Positions 55,262 to 63,786 of a stretch of 64,000 bases of DNA are shown here, in pieces. The stretch lies in contig CP096134.1 of assembly GCA_023242925.1 (NCBI GenBank), positions 3,491,501-3,555,500 on the forward strand. Reading direction: 5' to 3'. A program made the position numbers and the translations under genes. The notes below the pieces were generated by a model. The model had not been told where the DNA came from. It was given only the letters and a program-made list of their open reading frames with translations, and searched no databases. Position 1 is the first letter of the stretch. Every line of letters starts with the position of its first letter. This stretch comes from Hyphomonadaceae bacterium JAD_PAG50586_4. Its GTDB lineage: Bacteria > Pseudomonadota > Alphaproteobacteria > Caulobacterales > Aquidulcibacteraceae.

Positions 55262-55893
55262 GCGAGAAGCTGACGTCCGCATACGTGATGTCGCTGACCC
55301 CGGTGCTGCCGGTGGTGACGATCGAAGATGTCGGCCACGCCGAGCCGCTCGCGCGCGTGCTGCTCGCCAGCGGCATCAACACGATCGAAATCACACTGCG
55401 CACGCCAGCTGCATTAGGCGCCATCCGCGCCGTCGCCGACGCCGCACCCGAGATGCTCGTCGGCGCCGGCACCGTGCTGAGCGAAGATGATCTCAACGCC
55501 GCCATCGATGCCGGCGCGCGTTACGCGCTTTCGCCTGGAGGCACCAAGAAGCTGATGAAGGCGGCGGAGAAGGCGTCGATCCCGCTCATTCCGGGCGTCG
55601 CCACCGCAAGCGAAATCATGCGTGGCCTCGAACTCGGCTACACGCATTTCAAATTCTTCCCCGCCGAACAACTCGGCGGCGTCGCAGCACTCAAAGGCAT
55701 CGGCGCACCATTGCCGACCGCCCGCTTCTGCCCAACAGGCTCAATTACGCTTGAAAAAGCGCCCGCTTATCTCGCACTCAACAACGTGCTCTGCGTCGGC
55801 GGTTCCTGGATCGCCCCCAACGACAAGATCAAAGCCGGCGATTGGGCCGCGATCGTAGATGCGGCGAAAATGGCCGTCGCGCTGAAGCGCTAA
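55258..55893 (+). CDS. eda: KDPG aldolase
   Basis: 211 aa class I aldolase splitting 2-keto-3-deoxy-6-phosphogluconate to pyruvate and glyceraldehyde 3-phosphate, completing both the glucose and uronate branches. Catalytic Glu in INTIEITLRT, Schiff-base Lys in HFKFFPAEQLGG, and phosphate-binding PTGSITLE. ATGA overlap with kdgK. The stop overlaps the convergent puuB stop by 4 nt. It is separate from zwf-edd and driven from the opposite strand. Confidence 0.95.
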   Translation: MSEKLTSAYVMSLTPVLPVVTIEDVGHAEPLARVLLASGINTIEITLRTPAALGAIRAVADAAPEMLVGAGTVLSEDDLNAAIDAGARYALSPGGTKKLMKAAEKASIPLIPGVATASEIMRGLELGYTHFKFFPAEQLGGVAALKGIGAPLPTARFCPTGSITLEKAPAYLALNNVLCVGGSWIAPNDKIKAGDWAAIVDAAKMAVALKR

Positions 55894-57173
55894 AGCCGGT
55901 CGCGTAGCGCGTACCAGAGCATGCCCAGCACATAGAGCGGCGAGCGCAACGCGGCGCCACCCGGAAATTCCGACGGCGCGAGGCCCGCCAACACATCGAA
56001 GCGCTCCGCCGTCCCCGCCATTGCTTCCGCGAGCACCTTGCCCGTCAGCGCCGGCAACAACACGCCAAGCCCCGAATAGCCGTGCGCGAAGAAGAGATCG
56101 CCGGTGCGCCCAATATGCGGCAGCCGCGACATCGTCACCGACACCAAGCCGCCCCACGCATATTCGATCCGCGCATTGCAGAGCTGGGGAAACACTTTGA
56201 GCATATGCCCACGCGCGAATGCGGCCATGTCGGCCGGCGGCTCTGGCGTATAACGCTCACCGCCGCCGAAGATCAGCCGATTGTCCGCGCTCATGCGAAA
56301 ATAATTCACGACAAAACGACTGTCGCTGACCGCCAGATCATCCGCGATCAGGTCGCGCGCATTCTCCAGCTGCGCCGTCGCCACCAGATAATTCGCCACC
56401 GGCATGATGCGCTTGGCGACACGCGGCTCTAAATCACCCAACAGCGCATCGCACGCCAGCACACCATAGCGCGCCCGCACGACACCGGAGGCCGTACGCG
56501 CCACCACGCCGTTCGCCGTTTCCAAAGCGATAACGCGCGACTCTTCGTGCAGCACCACACCCGCGCCGCGCGCCGCTTCCGCCAAACCCAACGCATAATT
56601 CAGCGGATGCACATGCCCGCCGCCTTCGTCGAGGAAGCCGCCATGAAAGCCCGGCGCATTCAGTTTCGCGCGCGCTTCTTCGGCGTTCAGCACCCGCACA
56701 TTCGGGTAATCCATCACCCGCGCGAGCACATCTGCTTCTTTGCGCATCCAGCTCAAATCCGCCGTCTTTGCCGCAACCGTCAAATGCCCGTTCATGCGCA
56801 GATCACACGCGATGTCGTTTTTGGTGATGCGCTCGACGCTCAAAGTGCGCGCCTCCATCGCCATGTCGAACAGCGTGCGCGCTTTTGCTTCGCTATAGCG
56901 CGCGATGAGATCGGCAGCGCTCTTGCGCCAGCCGGGGATCATCTGCCCGCCATTGCGCCCGGACGCGCCCCAGCCGATACGCCCGGCCTCCAACAAGATC
57001 ACGGAGAAGCCGCGCTCGACCGCGTTCAGCGCCGCGTGCAATCCGGTGAAGCCGCCACCGATGATGACGACATCGGCCTGCGCCTCGCCATCGAGCTTCG
57101 GCGCCGGCGCAAACGCATTGGCGGTCGCCGCGTAATACGACCGCTCCATGCCGAGGCCGGAATTGAAGCTCAC
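55890..57173 (-). CDS. puuB: Gamma-glutamylputrescine oxidase (FAD-dependent amine oxidoreductase)
   Basis: 427 aa DAO-type flavoenzyme. FAD loop VVIIGGGFTGLHAALNA (about 35-51), WGASGRNGGQMIPGW (the GASGRNGG motif typical of PuuB-like oxidases, about 67-81), and HGYSGLGVLLPALTGK near the C-terminus. It oxidises gamma-glutamylputrescine to the aldehyde, ammonia and H2O2 or reduced acceptor. GTG start one base after the puuA stop, so the two are coupled. Confidence 0.88.
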   Translation of the reverse strand: MSFNSGLGMERSYYAATANAFAPAPKLDGEAQADVVIIGGGFTGLHAALNAVERGFSVILLEAGRIGWGASGRNGGQMIPGWRKSAADLIARYSEAKARTLFDMAMEARTLSVERITKNDIACDLRMNGHLTVAAKTADLSWMRKEADVLARVMDYPNVRVLNAEEARAKLNAPGFHGGFLDEGGGHVHPLNYALGLAEAARGAGVVLHEESRVIALETANGVVARTASGVVRARYGVLACDALLGDLEPRVAKRIMPVANYLVATAQLENARDLIADDLAVSDSRFVVNYFRMSADNRLIFGGGERYTPEPPADMAAFARGHMLKVFPQLCNARIEYAWGGLVSVTMSRLPHIGRTGDLFFAHGYSGLGVLLPALTGKVLAEAMAGTAERFDVLAGLAPSEFPGGAALRSPLYVLGMLWYALRDRL

Positions 57174-57174
57174 A

Positions 57175-58536
57175 TCAAACCTTGAGCAGCAAGTGGTCGC
57201 GTTCCCAGGACGAGATCACGCCTTCAAAGTTGCTGAGCTCATGCGCCTTGATCATCTGGAACGCCGTGCAGAAATGCTCACCCAGCAATTCGATCACCGG
57301 CTGACACGTCTTGAAGCGATCAAGCCCTTCGCTCAGCGTGCGCGGCAGCGTCCGCGCCCACTTATAGGCGCTGCCCTGCACCATCTCGTTCGGCGCAATC
57401 TTGTCGCGAATGCCGATATAGCCGCACACCAACACAGCCGCGATCGCCAGATACGGATTGGCGTCCGCGCCCGGCAGACGATTTTCGATCCGCCGATTTT
57501 CCGGCCGCGAAATCGGCACGCGCAGACCGCACGAGCGATTGTCGTAACCCCATTGCAGATTGATCGGCGCTGAAAAGTCCGGCCGCATGCGGCGGAACGA
57601 GTTTACGTTTGGCGCAAACAGCGGCGTCACATCGCCCAGATATTTCTGCAAGCCGCCAACGAAGTGCCGGAACATATCGGTGTTGCCGTCGACGCCCTCG
57701 GCCTTCTCGACGCCAAACAGATTGTTGCCATTCTTCGCATCGACCACTGAGACGTGCAGATGCATCGCCGAGCCCGGCTGGTTTTCCATCGGCTTGGCCA
57801 TGAACGTCGCATAGACGCCGTGCTTCAGCGCGACCTGGCGCACGATGCGCTTGAACACCAGCACCTGATCCGAAACATGCACCGGATCGCCGTGATTGAA
57901 ATTGATCTCAAGCTGCGCCGTGCCGCTTTCGTGGATCATTGTATCGAGATGCAACGACGCGGCCTCGGCATGCTCATAAATCGTCTCGATCAGATCCTCG
58001 TATTCGGTGATCGCTTCCAATCCGTACGGCTGCGGCGATGTCTCCGAACGACCTGAGCGGCCAGCCGGCGGCATCAGCGGCAAGTCCGGATCGGTGTTCA
58101 CCTGCGTCAGGTAAAACTCCAATTCCGGCGCGACGACCGGCTTTAACCCCGCCTTCTCGTAAAGCTCGACCACGCGTTTCAGCACATAGCGCGGCGCGAT
58201 ATCGTACGGCTCACCGCTGGTGTGATACGCGTCCGCGAACACGAAGGCCGTCGGCGTTTTGTAGCCCGGAGCCACACACAAGGTTTCAAGGTCCGGCCGC
58301 AGCACCACGTCCGGGTCCTGCATCGAGAGCGCCTCGTCTGCATCGTCGGCGTACTCGCCCGTCACCGTCAGCAGGAAAATGCTCGACGGAATCCGCAACG
58401 AGCCATCGCGCTCGCTCTGCAAAAATTTCTGCGCCGGGAACACCTTGCCCCGCACGACACTATTCATGTCGGGCACGAGGCATTCCACCTCGCCAATGCC
58501 GCGTTCCTTGATCCAATTGGCGAAAGTCTTATCCAT
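57175..58536 (-). CDS. puuA: Glutamate-putrescine ligase (glutamine synthetase family)
   Basis: 453 aa GS-fold ligase joining glutamate to putrescine with ATP, the first step of the Puu pathway. GS motifs: ELEFYLTQVNTDPDLP (metal Glu), AQLEINFNHGDPV (metal Glu/His), AMHLHVSV (Mg His), NSFRRMRPDFSAPINLQWG, and SRPENRRIENRLPGADANPY (ATP/glutamate site). The adenylylation Tyr motif of true GlnA is not seen. Context with puuB, puuD and a putrescine transporter supports PuuA over other GS-like ligases. The 296 bp upstream hold the divergent promoter region toward the GntR gene. Confidence 0.88.
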   Translation of the reverse strand: MDKTFANWIKERGIGEVECLVPDMNSVVRGKVFPAQKFLQSERDGSLRIPSSIFLLTVTGEYADDADEALSMQDPDVVLRPDLETLCVAPGYKTPTAFVFADAYHTSGEPYDIAPRYVLKRVVELYEKAGLKPVVAPELEFYLTQVNTDPDLPLMPPAGRSGRSETSPQPYGLEAITEYEDLIETIYEHAEAASLHLDTMIHESGTAQLEINFNHGDPVHVSDQVLVFKRIVRQVALKHGVYATFMAKPMENQPGSAMHLHVSVVDAKNGNNLFGVEKAEGVDGNTDMFRHFVGGLQKYLGDVTPLFAPNVNSFRRMRPDFSAPINLQWGYDNRSCGLRVPISRPENRRIENRLPGADANPYLAIAAVLVCGYIGIRDKIAPNEMVQGSAYKWARTLPRTLSEGLDRFKTCQPVIELLGEHFCTAFQMIKAHELSNFEGVISSWERDHLLLKV

Positions 58537-58832
58537 AAATCACACTTCGGTTTTGCAGGCGTGCACGCGCGATCACGCCGGAATGGCGCGCGAGAACCGC
58601 ACATGAATTTCTTTCAAACGAGCGCGGCGCGATTAAGTGCGTGCGATTAAAAACCGCGCGCAGGCCACGCCCATCGGCCCTCTGATGAAGGCGGCGGGAG
58701 CGCATAGATCACCTGATGTCTCAGTATGCTGGGGCGCCCAATGGCAAGTCAAGCCAACGCGAAGATGGATTGAGCGACATTCGCCTGACGTTTTTCCGTG
58801 CTTTTCAAGGCGCCGTCTGGTTAAGCTTCAGA

Positions 58833-59513
58833 ATGGAACGCGAACTTGAAGAGGCTGAGGAAGGCCTCAACACCGCCGTTTATGCTGAATTGCGTACGCG
58901 CCTCGTGACCGGCCGCATGGCGCCGGGGCACGAGCTCTCAACGCGCAGCATTGCCGCCGAACTGGGCGTCAGCCAAACACCGGTGCGTGATGCGCTCTCA
59001 CGGCTCTCGGCCGAGGGCGCTGTCTCCATTCGCTCCAAGCGTCGCGTGCGCGTGCCGCCGATGACCAGAGAACGCTTTGAAGATTTGCTGCGTTGCCGGC
59101 TGATGCTGGAGCCGGAAGCGGCGGCCCTTGCGCTGCCCCACCTCGACGAAACGCACATAGCACGCCTGCGTCAGATCGATGGCGCGCTCGATGCAGCGAT
59201 CGCCACCGGCGACACTGACGCCTACATGCAGAGCAATCACGATTTCCATTTCACGCTCTATCGCGCCAGCGGCCGGCGCACGATGACGCAATTGATCGAA
59301 ACGCTCTGGCTGCAATTCGGCCCGTTCATGCGCGTCGTTCATGGCCGCGTCAGCGGCGCGCATCTCAACGACAGCCACCAAGCCGCCATCCGCGCCGTCG
59401 AAGCGCGCGACGGGAACGCACTGCGCTACGCGATCGCCGTCGACATTGCCGACGGCATGGGTCTGATCGGGCGCACGGGGCTTGCCACGCCGCACGAAGC
59501 GCTCACCCCGTAA
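58833..59513 (+). CDS. GntR-family regulator with FCD domain
   Basis: 226 aa from ATG 58833 (the frame is open back to an ATG at 58716; neither start has a clear ribosome site). N-terminal winged helix: AVYAELRTRLVTGRMAPG, then STRSIAAELGVSQTPVRDAL. The FCD ligand domain follows, with EPEAAALAL and metal-type His positions (NHDFHFTLYRASG and HQAAIRAV). Position between puuA-puuB and spuC-puuD-pot makes it the likely regulator of putrescine catabolism, in the place held by PuuR in E. coli. Ligand not known. Confidence 0.85.
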   Translation: MERELEEAEEGLNTAVYAELRTRLVTGRMAPGHELSTRSIAAELGVSQTPVRDALSRLSAEGAVSIRSKRRVRVPPMTRERFEDLLRCRLMLEPEAAALALPHLDETHIARLRQIDGALDAAIATGDTDAYMQSNHDFHFTLYRASGRRTMTQLIETLWLQFGPFMRVVHGRVSGAHLNDSHQAAIRAVEARDGNALRYAIAVDIADGMGLIGRTGLATPHEALTP

Positions 59514-59537
59514 ATGCTCCCCGCTTGCGGGGAGGAA

Positions 59538-60914
59538 CTAAAGCGCGGCCAACACAGGCTCCGCTTCGCGCAGCGAGCGACCGATGATCTCCACCATGCG
59601 ATCGATCTCGTCCTTGGTGATGATCAGCGGCGGGCACATCACGATCGAGTCACGGATGCCGCGCACCATCAGGCCGTTGTTGATGCAATGATCGCGCACG
59701 ATCGGCCCGGCCTTGCCCTCTTCGCCGGTGAAGCGCTCATTCGTGCCCTTCTTCGACACGATCTCCACCGCGCCGATCAGCCCGAGCGAGCGCACTTCGC
59801 CAACAATCGGGTCATTGGCGATGCGCTTCAACGCTTCGGCGAAGTACGGTCCGATATCGTTCTTCACACGCTCGACCAGACCTTCGCGCTCGATGATCTC
59901 GATATTCTTCAGCGCCACGGCCGCCGCGACCGGATGGCCCGAATAGGTGTAGCCGTGAATGAAATCGCCGCCCTTCTCGCGCAATACTTGCACGATCTTG
60001 TGCGACACGCCCACCGCCGAAATCGGCAAATAGCCTGACGACAAGCCCTTCGCCATCGGCACGAGATCCGGCGTCACGCCGAAATGTTGGAAGCCGAACC
60101 ATTCGCCCAGACGACCAAAGCCGCAGATCACTTCATCAACGACAAGCAAGATGCCGTACTTCTTGCAGATCGCATCGACGCGCGTCCAATAGCCTTTCGG
60201 CGGAATGATCACGCCGCCCGCGCCCTGCACCGGCTCGCCGATAAAGGCGGCGACGTTCTGCGGCCCGACCTTGAGGATGCGATCCTCGATCTCTTGGGCC
60301 GCGCGCGCCGCAAACGCTTCTTCGTCTTCGCCGAACCCTTCGCCGAATTGATAGGGCTGCATCACGTGCTCGACGCCCGGGATCGGCAAATCGCCAATCT
60401 CATGCATCAGTTTCATGCCGCCCAAGCTCACGCCCGCGACCGTCGAGCCGTGATACGCATTCCAACGCGAGACGAAGATGTTGCGCTTCGGTTGGCCTAG
60501 CGACTTCCAATAATGGCGCACCATGCGGAACACGGTGTCATTCGCTTCCGAGCCCGACGAGTTGAAGAACACGTGCTGCAGATCGCCGCCAAGCTTTTCG
60601 GCAAGCTTCGCGGCGAGCATTACCGTCGGCGGCGTCGCCGTCTTGAAGAACGTGTTGTAGAACGGCAGCTCGCGCATCTGCTCGGTCGCGGTCTGAACCA
60701 ATTCCTCGCGCCCATAACCGACATTCACGCACCACAGCCCCGCCATGCCGTCGAGCAACGCGGCGCCGTCGCCGTCATAGATCGTCGAGCCTTCGGCGCG
60801 CGTGATGATGCGGCTGCCGCCCAGCGCGACCAGTTCGCCGTAATTGGCCTGCGCCGGCAGATGGTGGGCGATGTCGAGACGACGCAGTTCGGGGATATTG
60901 TAATTGCGAGCCAC
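59538..60914 (-). CDS. spuC: Putrescine-pyruvate aminotransferase, SpuC-like
   Basis: 458 aa class III PLP aminotransferase. PLP Lys in PMAKGLSSGYLP (about 288), with VVDEVICGFGRLGEWFG upstream and GYTYSGHPVAAAVALKN downstream. LDGMAGLWCVNVGYGREELV and LPFYNTFFKTATPPTV closely match SpuC of pseudomonads, which transfers the amino group of putrescine to pyruvate; it could also serve as GABA aminotransferase (PuuE role). The start is GTG 60914 with GAGGA 8 nt upstream; the open frame extends to 61046 without support. Located after puuD on the same strand. Confidence 0.88.
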   Translation of the reverse strand: MARNYNIPELRRLDIAHHLPAQANYGELVALGGSRIITRAEGSTIYDGDGAALLDGMAGLWCVNVGYGREELVQTATEQMRELPFYNTFFKTATPPTVMLAAKLAEKLGGDLQHVFFNSSGSEANDTVFRMVRHYWKSLGQPKRNIFVSRWNAYHGSTVAGVSLGGMKLMHEIGDLPIPGVEHVMQPYQFGEGFGEDEEAFAARAAQEIEDRILKVGPQNVAAFIGEPVQGAGGVIIPPKGYWTRVDAICKKYGILLVVDEVICGFGRLGEWFGFQHFGVTPDLVPMAKGLSSGYLPISAVGVSHKIVQVLREKGGDFIHGYTYSGHPVAAAVALKNIEIIEREGLVERVKNDIGPYFAEALKRIANDPIVGEVRSLGLIGAVEIVSKKGTNERFTGEEGKAGPIVRDHCINNGLMVRGIRDSIVMCPPLIITKDEIDRMVEIIGRSLREAEPVLAAL

Positions 60915-60949
60915 GATGGATTTCCTCGTTCTTGTAGTCTTGTTGGCGC

Positions 60950-61716
60950 TTACGCGCTGAGCTTGTCGCCGCGCAGCGCGCGGCCAAGCAATTGGAAGAA
61001 GACTTGGCTTTGCGGATTCTCGTGCGCCTTCCACTCGGGATGCCATTGCACCGCGAGCACCGGCGCGCCGTTCACCTGCGTTGAAATCGCTTCAACGACG
61101 CCGTCCGGGGCCACGGCTTCGACTTTGAGCCCCGAGCCCAACTTGTCGACGCCCTGGTAGTGCACACTGACGATGTCGATCTCGTCTTCCTTATAGGCGT
61201 TGTGCAAAACCCCGCCCTCAATGAGCTTCACGGGATGGATGTGCTCAAAGAATTCGCTGAAGCTTTTTCGTCGGGCGCGTGGTGCGCAATCAACTCCGGA
61301 TGCTCGGCCATGTCGCGCCGCAGCGTGCCGCCAAACGCGACATTTAATTCCTGAAAGCCGCGACAAATACCGAACACCGGCTTGCCAGCTTCAAGCATCG
61401 CCTCGATCAAACACGCCGTCATCTCGTCGCGATCGGGATCGAAGGGGCCGGGCGCGTCGTCCACCAAGACGCCATAGCGTTTGGGATCAAGGTTTGACGG
61501 CGTGCCGGTCAACAACAAGCCGTCGAGCCGCGTCGCCACTTCTTTCGCATGCATCAAGCCCGGCATCGCCGGCACGAGCAGCCCCGCCGCATCGGCATAG
61601 GTCAACGCGGAGACAAGATAGCGCGTCATCACCGCTTGCGCGGCCTGTCCTTCGACATCGCGGTTGCATGAAATGACGCCCAGAACGGGACGTTGTTGGT
61701 CGCTGTGCATGATCAC
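60950..61716 (-). CDS. puuD: Gamma-glutamyl-gamma-aminobutyrate hydrolase (frameshifted)
   Basis: Class I glutamine amidotransferase-like hydrolase releasing GABA from gamma-glutamyl-GABA. The first part (61716 down to about 61264) has the nucleophile Cys in FGICRGFQELNVAFGG. The second part, one frame away, has SFSEFFEHIHPVKLIEGG and the catalytic His/Glu in LAVQWHPEWKAHENPQSQ. The break is at T5 61264-61268 (A5 on the coding strand); one added A gives DEKSFSEFFEH and a 255-aa protein, the usual PuuD length. It lies between the transporter ATPase gene and spuC. Confidence 0.88.
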
Positions 61717-61722
61717 GTCGCT

Positions 61723-62898
61723 TTAGGAGAGCAGCACCGCGGGCGAGCACGCATGCCACGCCAGCCATACCGGCTCATCCCAGGTGAAATCTTCTTGGTC
61801 GTAGCGCGTCAAATTCGAACGGAACGTCTTCACGCGCCGCCCGCCTTCGAGCTCCACCTCATATATGGTCTCGCTGCCGAGATAGACGATGTCGCGGATG
61901 ATGCCGCCGACCACGTTCGTGCCTGCCGGCGCGTCTTCCATCTTCATGCCGGACGAACCCGCCTCGCGTTTGTGCATCTCGATCTTCTCGGGCCGCAACG
62001 CCACCCACACCGTCGAGCCACGCGCGCCCGTCACCCCGTGATCGAGATAGACCGGCGCCGTCAGCTCCGGCGCCTGCACCAAAGCATGACCGGGTTCGTC
62101 TTCCGCCAGCGTGCCCTCGAACATATTCACGCTGCCGACGAAATCGGCCACGAAGCGCGAATTCGGAAACTCATAGAGATCCGCCGGCGTCGCCACTTGC
62201 GTCAGCACGCCGCGATTCATCACCGCGCAGCGCGTGGCGATGGCGAGCGCTTCGTCCTGATCGTGCGTCACCATGATGAAAGTGATGCCCACCTTCTCCT
62301 GCAGGCTCGTCAATTCCGAGCGCATCTGGTCGCGCAGTTTCGCGTCGAGCGCGGAGAGCGGCTCGTCCAGCAACAGCACGCGCGGCCGCTTCACCAGCGC
62401 GCGCGCCAGCGCCACACGCTGCCGCTGACCACCTGACAATTGGTCCGGCATCCGCGCGCCCAGGCCGCCGAGCTTCACCAGCTCCAGCGCTTCGTCCACG
62501 CGCGTCTTGATCTCACCGCTCGCGACGCCGTCCATCTTAAGGCCGTAGGCGACATTATCCGACACCTTCATGTGCGGAAACACAGCGTAGGATTGAAACA
62601 CCATGTTCACCGGCCGCTTGTTCGGCGGCAGCGCGGCGACATCCTTGCCGTCGATCAAGATGCGACCTTCGCTCGGCGTCTCGAAGCCGGCGAGCATGCG
62701 CAGCAATGTCGTCTTGCCACAGCCGGATGGTCCGAGCAGCGCGAAGAATTCACCCTCGCGGACTTCCAGATTCACATTATCGACGGCCACCATCTTGCCG
62801 AAGCGCTTGGTCACGCCCTCGAACTTAATGATCGCGTTTTCTTTCACATGCGGCGCGGCTTTCGGCGTCGGCGCGTTGGAATGAGCAATGTCAGTCAT
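61723..62898 (-). CDS. potA: Polyamine ABC transporter ATP-binding protein
   Basis: 391 aa ABC ATPase of the spermidine/putrescine type. Walker A GPSGCGKTTLLRML, Q-loop VFQSYAVFPHM, signature LSGGQRQRVALARALV, Walker B VLLLDEPLSALD, and a C-terminal TOBE domain (about 280-391). Context with two permease genes and Puu enzymes indicates putrescine (PotA or PotG type; the two names cannot be separated by eye). It precedes puuD by 6 nt. Confidence 0.92.
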   Translation of the reverse strand: MTDIAHSNAPTPKAAPHVKENAIIKFEGVTKRFGKMVAVDNVNLEVREGEFFALLGPSGCGKTTLLRMLAGFETPSEGRILIDGKDVAALPPNKRPVNMVFQSYAVFPHMKVSDNVAYGLKMDGVASGEIKTRVDEALELVKLGGLGARMPDQLSGGQRQRVALARALVKRPRVLLLDEPLSALDAKLRDQMRSELTSLQEKVGITFIMVTHDQDEALAIATRCAVMNRGVLTQVATPADLYEFPNSRFVADFVGSVNMFEGTLAEDEPGHALVQAPELTAPVYLDHGVTGARGSTVWVALRPEKIEMHKREAGSSGMKMEDAPAGTNVVGGIIRDIVYLGSETIYEVELEGGRRVKTFRSNLTRYDQEDFTWDEPVWLAWHACSPAVLLS

Positions 62899-62901
62899 GC
62901 A

Positions 62902-63786
62902 TCAAGCCTTTTGGTCCGACGACGCCTTGTTCTGCATCTGCAGACCAATCGCCGTGAGCACCACGGTGAGAACAATCAGGATCGTCGAGGCGGCGTTCAC
63001 TTCAGGCGTCACCGAGAAACGCAGCATCGAATAGACCTTCACGGGGAACGTGATCGTGTCGGGCCCCGCCGTGAAGAAGGTGATGACGAAATCATCGAGC
63101 GACAAGGTGAAGGCCAGCAGCGCGCCTGCAATCAGGCCGGGCTGCATGTGCGGCACCAGCACATCCCAGAACGTGCGCCACTCGCTCGCGCCCAAATCCT
63201 TGGCCGCCTCTTCCAGTTCACGATTGAACGAAGAAAGCCGCGCCCGCACCACCGTCGCCACGAACGGGAACGCGAATGAAATGTGCGCGATCGTAATGGC
63301 GCCCAAATTCAACGGCCACGGCAAACCCATCGGCCACGGCATGACGCGCGCGAAAAACACCAGCATCGCGACGCCCATGCAGATTTCCGGCACCACGATC
63401 GGCAGCGCCATCGCGCCTTCGGTCGCGGTCTTGCCCGGAAAGCGGAAGCGCCACAGCATCACCGCCGCCAAGGCGCCAAGGATCACCGAGAAGATCGTGG
63501 TGAAGAAGGCGATCGTCAGCGAGTTCACGAACGCTTGGATCAACGAATCGTTCTGGAACACCTTCTCGTAATATTTGAGGGTGAAGCCGTTCCAGACGAT
63601 ATTGCGGCGGCTGTCGTTGAAGCTGAAAATCATCAGCGTGATCAGCGGCAGATAAAGAAACAGCAGCGTCGCGCCGACGATCACGCGCAAAGGCCATTGG
63701 CGCATATATTCGAGCGGCCCCGGCTTTTCCTTGCGCGGCCGCCGCAGTTTTGGCGTCGGCATGCCGGTGATAGCTTCGTCCACCAT
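62902..63786 (-). CDS. potI: Polyamine ABC transporter permease, PotI/PotC type
   Basis: 294 aa BPD-type permease with six helices. EAA loop EEAAKDLGASEWRTFWDVLVP (about 189-209) contacts the ATPase. N-terminal MVDEAITGMPTPK is followed by a basic stretch before helix 1. ATG 63786 is chosen for GGAGG 5 nt upstream and TAATG overlap with the stop of the upstream permease; the longer frame to 63888 overlaps that gene and is rejected. Confidence 0.92.
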   Translation of the reverse strand: MVDEAITGMPTPKLRRPRKEKPGPLEYMRQWPLRVIVGATLLFLYLPLITLMIFSFNDSRRNIVWNGFTLKYYEKVFQNDSLIQAFVNSLTIAFFTTIFSVILGALAAVMLWRFRFPGKTATEGAMALPIVVPEICMGVAMLVFFARVMPWPMGLPWPLNLGAITIAHISFAFPFVATVVRARLSSFNRELEEAAKDLGASEWRTFWDVLVPHMQPGLIAGALLAFTLSLDDFVITFFTAGPDTITFPVKVYSMLRFSVTPEVNAASTILIVLTVVLTAIGLQMQNKASSDQKA

